Below are positions 37,604-48,424 of a DNA stretch of 64,000 bases, piece by piece (the stretch's first letter is position 1; each line of letters starts with the position of its first letter). The translations under genes were made by a program, and so were the position numbers. Source of the stretch: Aphanomyces cochlioides (taxonomy: Eukaryota > Oomycota > Saprolegniomycetes > Saprolegniales > Verrucalvaceae); assembly GCA_019828595.1 (NCBI GenBank), contig JAHQRK010000003.1, positions 1 to 64,000 on the forward strand, written 5' to 3'. The notes under the pieces are model-generated. The model saw only the letters and a list, made by a program, of their open reading frames with translations. It did no database searches and was not told the DNA's origin.

Positions 37604-39404
37604 TTAGATGTGATAGATTCGAAAACATTAAAACAGCACATGTTGCATGGGAAGCTATATTGACAATGATATCGATGCACAAACAGAACGCATGCATCTA
37701 GTTGGCGCAATAAGCTGTTGTCATTGTACTGGTCAATCCTTGGTTGTGACCACCCCAATTGTTCGTTTCTACGACCTATTATCTATATAATATATCCCTG
37801 AATGCATACAAGTAGACGTACGATTCATCAAGCACGGCATGATTATAAAGATTCTCCAATATATTTGTTGTTGCTAGGGCCTGGTGGACGGCGTCATGGC
37901 AGTCGCAGTCGCCTTAGAAGGCAGCACGTTTTTCTCGAACCACAACACACAGAAAGGACAAAAGGACGAGGATTTCCAGCTTCGATTGTCGTCAATTGTC
38001 GTCATTTGGATGCCTCTATATGAGAATTGACTCTGATTCACTCGGGCCATGTCTCATGCACTTACGTGAAGGGCGCAAATTGCAGGCTTTGGAACAATAT
38101 AATCTTTTGTGATCTTCCCCTCGCTGGCAATCCCGATAGACTATCTTGCGAAGGATGTGTCAGACGGTACGTTATCTTTTGTATGAAGGAAGATAAGATT
38201 ATCATGGCCGATTATCGGAACTGTTTCATTGTTTTGAGGAATGTACCATATCGTTATATGATTGGTGCATATCTAGAAAAATTACTTCGAAGTAGTTTGT
38301 ATCTTTGCAACCTTAAAATGAAACGAATGCAAGTTGGATTCAGCATTTTCTCATTGATCAAAAGACCGCGACAAGGACGCTCTGCGGCCTCCGTGTGAGG
38401 TAGCAACAATACCTCGACGCGACACAACATCGTGAAGTGCTGTGTGGGACACATCAACGAGTCAAAGCGGTGGCGCGACAGTGCAAGATATGCACTTATA
38501 GCCCGTTGGGGACACTTTTGTGAAGTAGAAGACGATGAGATCGCGTGCAGGCATTGAGAGAGGGGATATTGTCAAATATGAACGCTATGTACAAGTATCG
38601 AGGATCGCTTTGATAAATACTAGTAATCGGTGGCTAGCAGCCAGTCAGATAAATTATCGGCAAGCTTTCTGCCACTCAATTAGATAATCTTTTTAATAAG
38701 ATAAAAGATATATTTTTTATCGATATATTTTTTCCCAAGCCTGGCAAATTGGATATGGCGTCATCAAACCCTTGAATTGGTCTCCCAGGGCTTCTGGATG
38801 TGCATCCTTCGTTGACAAGCTTGCTCTCCATCCGCAGTTTCCACTGAATAGAATGGCGTTGGTGCGATTAATATTCTGATTGATCAACTGATTACCTTTC
38901 AAATTATATAATTAAATATAATTAATATGTTTATTGTCTAATTTAATACCCTAATCCACTGACATTCTTTCCGCAGCTCAATACTTTATACAAGTATAAA
39001 TATGCCGAAACAATTGAACGAGAGACTGCATCGCATTTAATATGATCTCCCAAGTCTTATATATTGCTGGAAGTGATATTTTCTTTGCGTTTTGATTCTC
39101 CCGAATTCGGGCTTTCCATGTCTGTTTTCGGAGTTGCGAAATTCCAACTCCTCGTCAAGATGGACCGCCTCGCTGCTTGCCAACACGTGAAATGCCCCAA
39201 CAATTGAACGTTTACGTTATTGCAATTATAGAAAGTTAGAGTTCTTTGATTTTGATATCCCATGAACTATTGAGAGATACATTCTAAATAGTGAGAGGGG
39301 TTTGAAATCTATCGATTTTTTAAATCGATTTTTTAATCTCGCAGCCAATCAAAATCGAGAACCGAGATTCACAGTCTTCTCGCGCATTTCCACTGACAAC
39401 AACA
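37604..39404. other. Intergenic region without a recognisable gene
   Basis: No frame here shows a known domain. AT-rich repeats occur around 38690-38730. The stretch at 39305-39357 (ATCGATTTTTTAAATCGATT followed by CTCGCAGCCAATCA) is palindromic and resembles, inverted, 3880-3928. It probably belongs to the end of the transposon whose gene starts at 39405. The pogo 3' end must lie somewhere in the left part but was not located. Confidence 0.4.
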
Positions 39405-40514
39405 ATGGCGAGCATCCAGGAAACAGTGCGAGGCCGACACGCTTCATCCAACACAGTTATGCACGTCCTGTATGGATATTACTTCATTGGAATACCGAGA
39501 GACAGATTGGCGCAGATTTATGGTAAACATATCAACACAATCACAAGATGGATTCATGTATACGAAAGAGACGGCGAGTTTGGGAGAAAAAGACGCGTCA
39601 GTGTTGGGAAATTTACGACAGAGCAGAAAGAGTGGATTATCAACTTCTATATGGCGAATCCCGTCGCATTCCTCGACGAAGCAAAGACAGCATTCGAAGA
39701 CCAGTTTCAACGACCAATATCAATAACAACAGTGTGGAGAGTGTTAAATTCGGCTGGAATGACGTACAAAGTACTTGAAAGGCGTGCTATGCACATCCGA
39801 ATCAACGACATTGCACGATTTACATTTGAAATCAACTCCTTGTCATGGAGCCAAATGAATATTCAGTTCTTGGATGAAGACAGCTTCGACAACAAAGGTT
39901 TGTTGCGAACGAAGGGATATGCGATGAAGGGAAAAAAGCTGGCTTTCAGGGGGGATTTCAATCGAAAACTACGTGTCTCCTTACTCTGCTTTATCAGTGT
40001 GGATGGATTAGTTGAAACCTTTCACACAGATGGGACGTTTGACAGAACCAAATTCATTGAATGCTGCCAAGTCCACGCGCACTCTGGAAAATCAGTCCGT
40101 AAATACCCTGGAATGGGCTCAATTTGGATTTTAGATGGCGCGAAAATCCACTGTCATCCTAGCATTGTTTACTACCTCCGTTCCCTTGGCATTATCCCAA
40201 TCTTTCTCCCTGCCTACTGCCCATTTTACACTCCTATCGAGGTCCTCTTTGGTCTAATGAAAAAGGCATTTCGACGCCAACACATTGAAGGCTCTCAAAC
40301 CCCTTTGGTCGAGAGCATAGCAACGGTGCTTCGAGGTTTCATTTCATTTGACATGTCAAAAATATTTGAACATTGTGGTTGGGACGTGACTGGTGTCTTC
40401 AACCCAGAGACTGCCCTCAGTCATGATCAAATTGTTATCAAAGGGAAGGCTGAAAATGTCTCTGAACTGCTTGAATTTACTGAGCGCGTCGACATAGATG
40501 ATCAAGAAAGCTAA
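39405..40514 (+). CDS. Tc1/IS630-type DDE transposase, apparently intact
   Basis: 369 aa. N-terminal helix-turn-helix (GIPRDRLAQIYGKHINTITRWIHVYERDG) with a second DNA-binding helix (PISITTVWRVLNSAGMTYKVLERRA). The DDE_3 core has FLDEDSFD (first Asp), WILDGAKIH (second Asp) and CPFYTPIEVLFGLMKKAFR (catalytic Glu). Full length and without stops or frameshifts, so it could be active. Terminal repeats were not resolved; a palindromic AT-rich block lies 50-100 bp upstream. A minus-strand hypothetical gene ends 38 bp beyond it and could be part of the same element. Confidence 0.85.
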   Translation: MASIQETVRGRHASSNTVMHVLYGYYFIGIPRDRLAQIYGKHINTITRWIHVYERDGEFGRKRRVSVGKFTTEQKEWIINFYMANPVAFLDEAKTAFEDQFQRPISITTVWRVLNSAGMTYKVLERRAMHIRINDIARFTFEINSLSWSQMNIQFLDEDSFDNKGLLRTKGYAMKGKKLAFRGDFNRKLRVSLLCFISVDGLVETFHTDGTFDRTKFIECCQVHAHSGKSVRKYPGMGSIWILDGAKIHCHPSIVYYLRSLGIIPIFLPAYCPFYTPIEVLFGLMKKAFRRQHIEGSQTPLVESIATVLRGFISFDMSKIFEHCGWDVTGVFNPETALSHDQIVIKGKAENVSELLEFTERVDIDDQES

Positions 40515-40551
40515 CTATGTTATCATCCATGCATCTGCTTAACATAAATAC

Positions 40552-41590
40552 TCAAAGTGTGTGGTCAATGTCTTCTTGATTTAGTATTCCACTTAGCGCA
40601 ACAAGAACTCTTGAATCGTCTGGATCGATGACAACGTCTTCGCCCATTACTTGTACAATGTCTCGATGGTTGTTGATAATGTCACGCAAGCTGTCCATGT
40701 CGGTATTGAGCACTTTGAGCTTCTGTTGGAAGGCAATGACTTTTGTTTCCACTGCTTCCAAGATCTTTGTTGCCATCTGCACTCCTCTTTGAACTCGGAG
40801 CAACTGAGCTTGGGCTGTGCTTGATGTCGGTCGAAAGCCTCCGACTAATTGATTGAGTGGCCCGTCTTTAATATACCTCGTTGCATCATTTTTCTTTTGC
40901 TGAACAAGCCAGGATGCCCAAAGTCACCATTGAATTTCCTGCGCAACCAAATGATGCCCCCACTATGCTTTCAGTGCGGTAATCAATGCTGTATGTACGC
41001 TTCTGCTGCCGCTCCTGCTCTGTCAACTTCACTGGGCTCCAAACACTGAGCTTGAAATTCTTCAAGCTCGGGTGCCTTTGTGATAGCGTTACCATACTTC
41101 AAAGCCGTCACCATGTATGTTTCGTCTTGGTGCTTTACCACATATTTCTTGTCATTTGAACTGTGCCAAGGGTTTATTTGACGAGCTGACGCAACTCGCA
41201 TGGAGATATACTTATGGAACATGTCAATTGTTGGTTCAGACTCACACAGAGACCACACAGGAGGGTCCCCGTCACGTGTTGCAAGTGGTTGAAGGTGGCG
41301 TTCACAGAGTCGCCAAATCTTGTCTTTCACACCATTCCAGGAATCTGAGCGTATTGTGTGTTTTCCGAGTGATTTCGCTGAGTTCACTCGTTGATTCACA
41401 GTGTCCTTGAATCTCAAATCGATGCGAATGTTGAGGAGAGCTGGTCGGTCAAGAAGCTCTTGTTCGGGAGCGCTGTGAGCTTGACTATCTTCTTCCTCTC
41501 TTCCATGTAGCTCTAGAAGGCGAGGGCTTCTGCGCAACGGCGGTGTGATCCATTCATCATGACAGGGATGAGGGGTGTGCGCACTCTAAG
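40552..41590 (-). CDS. Hypothetical spliced protein, exon limits uncertain
   Basis: Three overlapping minus-strand frames look coding. The largest (41537-40983) is charged and carries KYVVKHQDETYMVTALKYGNA. A second frame (41095-40886) follows. A last exon (40803-40552, MATKILEAVETKVIAFQQKLKVL...) ends with DIDHTL. A plausible 33-nt GT-AG intron precedes the last part at about 40847-40879. The start and the junction near 40985 could not be fixed. No domain recognised. Position next to the Tc1-like transposase suggests transposon association. Confidence 0.4.
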
Positions 41591-41970
41591 ACGTCATTTG
41601 CGATATCGCTGAGAGTGTAACCGGAATAGAAGGCATCCGGATAATCGAAACACTGTCTGTCTGGCGTGCTTTTACAATCTTGCCTCCAACACAAATTTCG
41701 AGAGAAACGACAATATGATGCACTCAGAAAATTAATATGTTTGGCTTGTTCCAGTTGAGTTTGTAACATCTTGAGAAATGTATGTCTGGAAGGAAATACA
41801 AAAAGACTCTATCCGAATCCGGATAAAGGTAGATTGGTGTCCGACTCGAAATATACTATACGGTATCTATTTTTCACCAATTGAGCTACTAAGTTACTGT
41901 AAATTATGTCATTTATAGCAAATCAAACCGTACACCAAGTATTGCTTGTCGAAATCATTTTAGAATTGGA

Positions 41971-43077
41971 ATGGATAGCTCCAAGCCAGCATCGCCGAAG
42001 CGCCGGACAGCCCCGCCTCGGGAAGCTCGAAACAATGTATCCTATAACGAGTCCTTTCAACCCTACATGGAAACTTTTCATAGAAGCCCCAAGAGAGCAA
42101 AGCCCGACGTTCCATACCGGCGTCAGGCTCTTGAAACAGGATCCGAGAACGACGAGCTCAAGGATAAACTGGAGATTGGTGACTGCGTACTCGTGTCCAG
42201 CAACGACGAAGAATACGTGGCGCTAGTTCTCAATCTACATAGCTCTGGAGGACCCAAGAAATTTACTGCCTTATGGTTCTATCGCGCCGAAGACATTTCC
42301 AAGGATGTACTTGCAAAGGTTGACGGTGGTGTTCTGGAGAACGAAGTCTTTCAATCAAGTGAACGCGACACCAACTCAGTCGAGCACGTTGTGGGCAAAT
42401 GCCAAGTCATATCAGAGCTGGATTTCCGAGATCGCCAAAACATTTTTCGACTAGGCCAGTTATTTGATGAAGAGGAGCCGATATTTGTCTGTCGGTACAA
42501 GTACGACGCAAAGGCACTCACATTTCAACCGATCAAGGAGCCAACAGAGATTCGATTGGGTCTTGGTGTCAATGAGCCCAACATTGGCGACGAGTTCCAA
42601 GCCCAAACTCTTCCACCATGCACAAAACCTCCATTGGGGCCATTCCGTGGCAAGCTTATGTGGTCTCCATCGACAGTCTCCACTGAGCCATATGCGTTCA
42701 AAAAATTCCTCCGTACCATTGACGACTTCCGATTCAGTGCCGGCTCCATTGTGAAATATTACCACAAGTACCCCGAAGGCTCTCTCGTCACTGGTTCACA
42801 TTGTCGCGGCGTCATTTGCTCTGTGGTAGACAATGATACTGTCAAGATCCTACCTGCTGCTGGTGATAAAGTTGTCGCAGTGTTGAAAAGTGACTTGTGC
42901 TCGAGATTGACGGACGACCGAGCATTGATGCACTTCCACGCCAAGCGACGGAATTACGTCGAAGCAATCAATCAATGCATTCAAGAGTTTACCCAGCTCC
43001 AAGTGGAAGAGAAAAAGCTGTTCCAGAAAGAATTGCAGACCCATCTGACCAAGACTTCGACGGCGACCTCAAATTAA
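41971..43077 (+). CDS. BAH-domain protein
   Basis: 368 aa, single exon. A basic Pro/Ser-rich N-terminus (KPASPKRRTAPPREARN) precedes a bromo-adjacent-homology domain at about residues 68-190. Its signatures are LEIGDCVLVSSND, YVALVLNLHSSGGPKKFTALWFYRAEDI, NEVFQSSERDTNSVEHVVGKCQV and IFVCRYKYDAKALTFQPI. BAH domains read histone or nucleosome surfaces in chromatin complexes. Residues 240-330 may form a second, Tudor-like beta domain (FSAGSIVKYYHKYPEGS...GVICSVVDNDTVKI). The C-terminus is a short coiled coil. An ATCCGGAT motif lies at 41817-41824 upstream. This is the first host-type gene reading from the telomere. Confidence 0.82.
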   Translation: MDSSKPASPKRRTAPPREARNNVSYNESFQPYMETFHRSPKRAKPDVPYRRQALETGSENDELKDKLEIGDCVLVSSNDEEYVALVLNLHSSGGPKKFTALWFYRAEDISKDVLAKVDGGVLENEVFQSSERDTNSVEHVVGKCQVISELDFRDRQNIFRLGQLFDEEEPIFVCRYKYDAKALTFQPIKEPTEIRLGLGVNEPNIGDEFQAQTLPPCTKPPLGPFRGKLMWSPSTVSTEPYAFKKFLRTIDDFRFSAGSIVKYYHKYPEGSLVTGSHCRGVICSVVDNDTVKILPAAGDKVVAVLKSDLCSRLTDDRALMHFHAKRRNYVEAINQCIQEFTQLQVEEKKLFQKELQTHLTKTSTATSN

Positions 43078-43756
43078 GCTTATTCCACGTCTCCTCATCG
43101 TCCGCGACTCCACAGAAGGCACCCAAAATCTCAGTAACTTGCACAGTCTCAGCGATGCGCTTCATGTGCTCGAGTTAATGTTTAATCGCAGAGCCGTTGG
43201 CATTAGAGCCTGGTCGGGAATCGTCAATGTGGATGTCTGTCAGTGTTTTACTACAATAAATCCAGCCCTCTGATTGGCTAATTTGTCAAATTTCCGGATA
43301 ATTAACAGCTTTTGGTCTGTCCATGTTTCCGGATTATCTCAAGCATCGATGCAGTTTTCCAGGCTGTGAATGCCTGACAATGCCTCAGGCACTTTTTCAG
43401 AAAAAACGAAGAATTCATCACAGAAAAATTTGAAAAAGAAACACGAAGACGTCCGGATATCATCGATGCCCAGACATCGACATTGACGATTCCCGACCAG
43501 GCTCTTAGGATGATTGCTTGGAATGGAGTACAATGTCTGCTTCACCATGAGCTGTCCAACACTTCACGGCGAATGTCCTTCCTGTAATCCACCAAAAACT
43601 CACCACTCACATTGACTTGCATTCTAATATGAAAATTTGTATGCTGGTGGTGAGATATTGAATTTGGTTAGAATATTCCTTCCATCAGAGTGTAGATCAT
43701 GAAAAAATTCACCAGCGTGGCATTGTTGATTTTGCCGTGTCGTGAAGAGAATAACC
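43078..43756. other. Intergenic region, 679 bp
   Basis: No supported gene. It contains several TCCGGAT-like motifs (about 43293, 43328 and 43452), related to the palindrome found near other host genes, and an A-rich tract. Confidence 0.4.
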
Positions 43757-45461
43757 ATGGTCGATGAGAAAAAGCGCGCGAAGCGTATCGCCAAGCTGGA
43801 TAAGATTCAGGAAAAGATAGCCAAGAAAATGGAGAAGATCGCCAAGGCGCAATGGAAACAAGCGGCGCTTTCGTACGACAAGACGAAAGCTCTTGCGTGG
43901 CGTCAAGAGGAAATGAACATCAACCGAAAGCTTGCCAAGTTGAGGAGCGAAATGGTCAAGAAGTTTGAAAATCCGCACGAAATTTTCCAAAGAGAGCATT
44001 TGGTATGGTATGCTGCCAAGTACGGCGTTGTTGGACACATTCAGGCACATGTGAGGACTCCTGGAGCCCTCGAGCATCGTGAAGAACCAACCTTGAACAC
44101 ACCACTCATTGTAGCTGCGATAAATGGCCACCTGGACTGCGTCCAATACCTTGTTCAAGCTCAAGCAGACGTCAACGCTGTCAATGCCCTCGGGAAGTCT
44201 GCACTTCATGAAGCTTGCGAGAAGCGTCATGCCGAAGTGGTGGCTTATCTCATGTCCCTTCCTCAAGTGGATCCATTCATCCGAGCTCGGAATGGGCTTC
44301 TTCCACCTCAAATTATTCGTGCGGCCGCATTAATGCATGGCGACAAGTGGGGACGATATGCCAAGTGTGCTAGTGCCGTGGAACAGGTACGATGCCAACA
44401 ACATATATATATGAAGACTCTGCTAGCAAATTTGCGTGCTCCAAGGCTGGCTGTTTGAAAGCCAACCTGATGCCATGGTCAATCGCTACATCTTGGACCA
44501 TGTCGGAATTAAGGCACATACTTGGGTTCAAAGGTAAGTCCAAGACAACGAAAGCCACATGAACAAATCTCCTTCAGTTATGTCCGCGTACTGCGAACAG
44601 GTGGGACCGAGTTGGAGATTGTAGTGTACATTGCGAATGGGCCTGATTCTTGTCCTGCCGTTCCTGTGTAGGTGATGTCAATTCCTTCATTCCCATGACT
44701 TGGATATGTAGTCGCGTGATCATGTACACAATGGGAGATCCTGTCGAGTCTCCGATTCGGAAGCGCAACCTAAATAATAAGCCCCACACGTTTTCGGTTG
44801 AGGGGACGCAAGAGTTTCCAAGCAGAAATCCCGTCAAGGAAAGTTTTGAGTTTGCCGCCTTGAATGAAGAAGCTCTCGGAACATGGATGAACTTTTTCAG
44901 CAACATGATCATCGAGCTCTCGGCGGTAAACAAGCTCAATGTCATTTCTCTAATCCAAAGCCATAGATGAGCGCAGCGACAAATCGTTCGAGAGGGGCAT
45001 CTGCCGGAGGCCGTGGAAGCATTTCAGTTGAGCCCCTTGAACAACTCTTTGCATCTCTCCACCTCCCTCCCGCGGAAGAGCCTCGTGAAGAGCTCTTCCC
45101 CGTCAATCCAGTGCCTCAAGAATTGGCTTACGAGAAACTTTTCCCAGCGTCGGCAAAGACAGTGTCACTAGAAGTTCTGTCGCCAAACGCTCCACCGCTG
45201 CTCGAACACGTCGTTATAGCTGCAGCTCCGTCAGCTCCACCATTTCGCGCATCCATCTTGGAATCAAGTCCAGCCGCACCTGCCCCTGTGCAGAAAGGAG
45301 AATGCGTGGTTTGCATGGACAATCCTCGCGAAGGCGTCTGTGTTCCGTGTGGACACCATGCTGTGTGCATGGACTGCGCTGGTCTCATTCTATCAGACTC
45401 CAAGGCATGTCCAGTCTGTCGCGCTGACATCCGCGAGATCGTTCGCATGTATTTCTGTTGA
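43757..45461 (+). CDS. Ankyrin-repeat, PH-like and RING-finger protein
   Basis: Five exons (43757-44386, 44427-44533, 44578-44667, 44712-44925, 44967-45461) with 40-44-nt introns give 511 aa. Order: N-terminal Lys/Ala-rich coiled coil (residues 1-75); ankyrin repeats (about 95-190, NTPLIVAAINGHLDCVQYLVQAQADVNAVNALGKSALHEACEK); a PH-like domain (about 245-350, with a terminal helix EEALGTWMNFFSNMI); a Pro-rich linker; and a C-terminal C3HC4 RING (CVVCMDNPREGVCVPCGHHAVCMDC...CPVCRADI). The RING predicts E3 ubiquitin ligase activity. An intron at 44926-44966 removes an apparent stop and joins the RING exon in frame, so this is one gene. Confidence 0.8.
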
Positions 45462-45592
45462 CAACCTTAATATATTCACTCGCAGCTCTCTTGCTGCACA
45501 TTTGCAAACGTCCATCTCGAGCTATTCGATATCTCCGTTTCTAACTGCAGAGAGAGCCCCACGTACTTGCTAAAGCCCCAATAAAGTCCTTC

Positions 45593-45772
45593 ATGGCGCT
45601 CTTCGTTGGCGCTTTCCTCACCTGCGTCCTCACTGTTAGATACTACACTCATGTCATTGGACTTGTTAGTGAACATGTTTCAAACGCACTCATGGAGACA
45701 GAGACCCGAGACTCCTTCATGCTGCGCCTAGTCAAGGAAACGGAGGATCTTCGCGCTAAATCTTCAGGATAA
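45593..45772 (+). CDS. Small membrane-anchored protein, 59 aa (candidate)
   Basis: ATG at 45593, stop 45770-45772. The first 20 residues are hydrophobic (MALFVGAFLTCVLTV), then a charged helical tail. No homology recognised. It lies between the RING and CLEC16A genes in host-like codon use. Confidence 0.4.
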   Translation: MALFVGAFLTCVLTVRYYTHVIGLVSEHVSNALMETETRDSFMLRLVKETEDLRAKSSG

Positions 45773-46107
45773 GCATTGCCGTCGTCTACTCATCCTATAC
45801 ACTTGCAGACATCATGACACGGCCAGTCAGTAATCGCATACTCAACCGCCGATGGAGCTGTACTCTTGAAGGGTCTCCATGTTCCTTTCCCCGTCAAAAA
45901 CACCACAGACTAAGAGTCTCTGCAAGATAAAGGAGGATAGAGAAACAGACACGTTCCATCTGCGTTGTCTTGGAAGGAAGAGCTTTGGATTCGACTCCGC
46001 CCGCTTGGCTTGCTCCAGGTTGTCTATGACGTTTGAGACGTTTAGTAAACGCGAAACGAAACCATCATAACAAACGCTGGGTCCTGAAGACAGCTCGGAC
46101 GGACGGG
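45773..46107. other. Intergenic region, 335 bp
   Basis: No supported gene. It is the promoter and 5' leader region of the CLEC16A-like gene at 46108. Confidence 0.4.
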
Positions 46108-48412
46108 ATGTTCTCGTGGTTCAAGAAGAGTCCGACGACGCCGACCAACTACAGCTTTGATGGACTCAAGAGCGTGCATATGCAACTGGTACGGCATCGT
46201 GAACTGAGTGAGAGCGCGCTCGTCGAACTTCTCCGCGTTTCGAGCGAATTCCTCATCTACAGCGATCAGCACACGGCACAGCAATCCTTCTTCGAGTACT
46301 TTTGCGAGAAGAACATGCTCGCGCTCTTTGTTCAGATTGGAGAAGCGTCGCCACCCCATCGCGTTCAAGTTCAGTTGCTCCAGACGCTGAGTCTCCTCGT
46401 GCAGAATATCACGACGACGACATCGCTCTACTATATTCTCTCCAACAATTACATCAACCGACTCATGACGTGCCGACACTTTCAGCTGGATCAAGAAGAC
46501 GTCCGCGACTGGTACGTCACGTTCCTGAAAGCCCTAAGTATCCGCTTGAACGTCGACACGGTGCAGTTCTTCTTTAACTCGGCGACTCGTACCTTCCCAC
46601 TGTACATTGAAGCGCTGAAATTCCGCGACTGCAACGAAATCCAAGTCCAGATCGCCGTCAAGACCGTGCTCCTGAACGTTTTGCGTGTCCCCGATGACCG
46701 CATGCGGCGTTTCCTCACCCATCGACAGAACATGCCTTACTTCGTCGAGCTGGTCGATCAGGGCCAAGTGCTTGCGCTCAAGATGCAGGGAATCCTCAAC
46801 ACGACATCGCTCTCGGCGTCGGCGGAAGACAAGCTCCATTACGTAATAGATGCGACGATAGACCACTGGTACTACCTCCAGGACATTCTCGACGTGCCGA
46901 TGCCTGATCTGTGCTTCCAAGTCGGCGAGTGGATCTTTGAAGCGTACCTCAAGACGTTTGTCGCGCAGAGTTTGCTCCCAAATTGTGGCGGCGGCGGTGG
47001 CCAGCGCGTCTCCACACTGCTTGCTCTCTTCCTTCTCCTCCAGTTCTTCCAATGCGTCGCCCATTCCCCGGTGCTCAACGCAGCGACCTTCATGTACGTC
47101 GACCGCGACTTTGTCGGCCTGACGTTCACTTTCTAGGTTGTTTCACCCTGAGGCTGGCCTCGACTGCAACTACATGGCGGCTGGGTTGGGCACTGGATCC
47201 CGTCGACTTTCACTGCGCCGTCATCCCCATCCACCGTCAACTGAGCCTCCATCGTCGCCATCGTCGGTCACGTCGCCGCGCTTTGTCCTGCCGCTTCAGA
47301 AACTGCCGAAAGTGTCATTTGAACCCCACGCGACGCCTTCATGCTCATCGAGCTGCTACCTCCTCACGCGGTATGCCAGTGGCGAGTGGCCTGGTGAAGA
47401 ACTCGACCGCGTGCTCAACCGCGGCAATCTCTTCCGCTCTGCTCTCCTGGCCCTCGTCGACTCGTCGGACATCCATCTCAGTTTAGCTGCCGCCGCCGTT
47501 CTCCACGCCGTCGCGTCCAACAAGAACGTCGACCGGTCACTTCTCAAGGACTGTCAGCTCGTTCCAAGTGTGCATCAGGATGCAGATGCGTCGTCTTCTT
47601 CCGATGACGAGGAGTCTCCTTCTGCTTACAACGTCCAGTGCGTCGACATGGTCTTGCGCAACCTGCGGCGACCAGCGTCTCTCACTTATGTCTCCGTCAT
47701 GCTGCGGCTCCTCATGGAACTCACGGGATCGTCGCGAATGCCCCAAGGAAGACTTCTCTCTGCAGACCATCAGAAGCAGCTCCTCGCTCTGCGCACGGAC
47801 ATGGCCACCGCGCTCCTTGAAGCTCCATTGAACCTTGCATTGTGGGATCGACTGCTTGCCCGCGCGCCGCAGCAGCCGGCGGCGGTCGACTGGTCGGCCA
47901 TTTCACCATTTGCGCCATCGACGATACCGACGGCAGATGCCGAGGAGAAATACCTCGCGCTGCATCATACGCTTGTCGTGATGGAGCTCCTGCCGCCGCT
48001 GCGACCACAAGCTGTCCTGGAGCACCAGCAGCACGAGACGACTGAGCTCGACAGCGCTTTCCTCCATCAGTCGACCGTCGGACTGGCAGAAACGAGCTTC
48101 CTTCCATGCGCGCAGGTCACCCGGCCGGACGAATGCCTCTTCTGCCTCCTCAACGTCGACAAGTTTGTGCTCGTCCGCCCCGAGAGGGACATGACGCGCG
48201 GCTCCGTGCAGATCTTGACGCCGCTGTACGCGACGATTGCAGAGCTGGACGACCGCGTGAAAGACGTCGTCCACGTCCAAGCCAGTGGCCGCGTCGTGGA
48301 TTTGCTCTTCCAGAGCCCGGAGATGGCGCAGCAAGCGCTGCTCCACGTCACAGGCATGAAGAGGTCGCAGATCGAGCGCAAGTCGAAAGCAATCGCCGCC
48401 CTCTTGGCCTAA
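46108..48412 (+). CDS. CLEC16A/Gop-1 family protein (FPL domain)
   Basis: Two exons (46108-47093, 47137-48412; 43-nt intron) give 753 aa. The N-terminus MFSWFKKS and the FPL domain (about residues 45-190: LLRVSSEFLIYSDQHTAQQSFFEYFCEKNMLALFV...YYILSNNYINRLM) identify the CLEC16A/ema/Gop-1/TT9 family. In animals and plants these regulate endosomal and autophagic trafficking and mitophagy. NALHYVI-like conservation continues to about residue 330. The C-terminal half is less conserved, Ser/Pro-rich and then helical, as in other members. It is followed closely by the LRR gene (12-bp gap) on the same strand. Confidence 0.85.
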
Positions 48413-48424
48413 GACACTATATTT

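Noticed and set aside
44967..45461. Independent RING-finger gene
   Set aside because: A short GT-AG intron joins it in frame to the upstream ankyrin-PH exons, so one gene is more likely.
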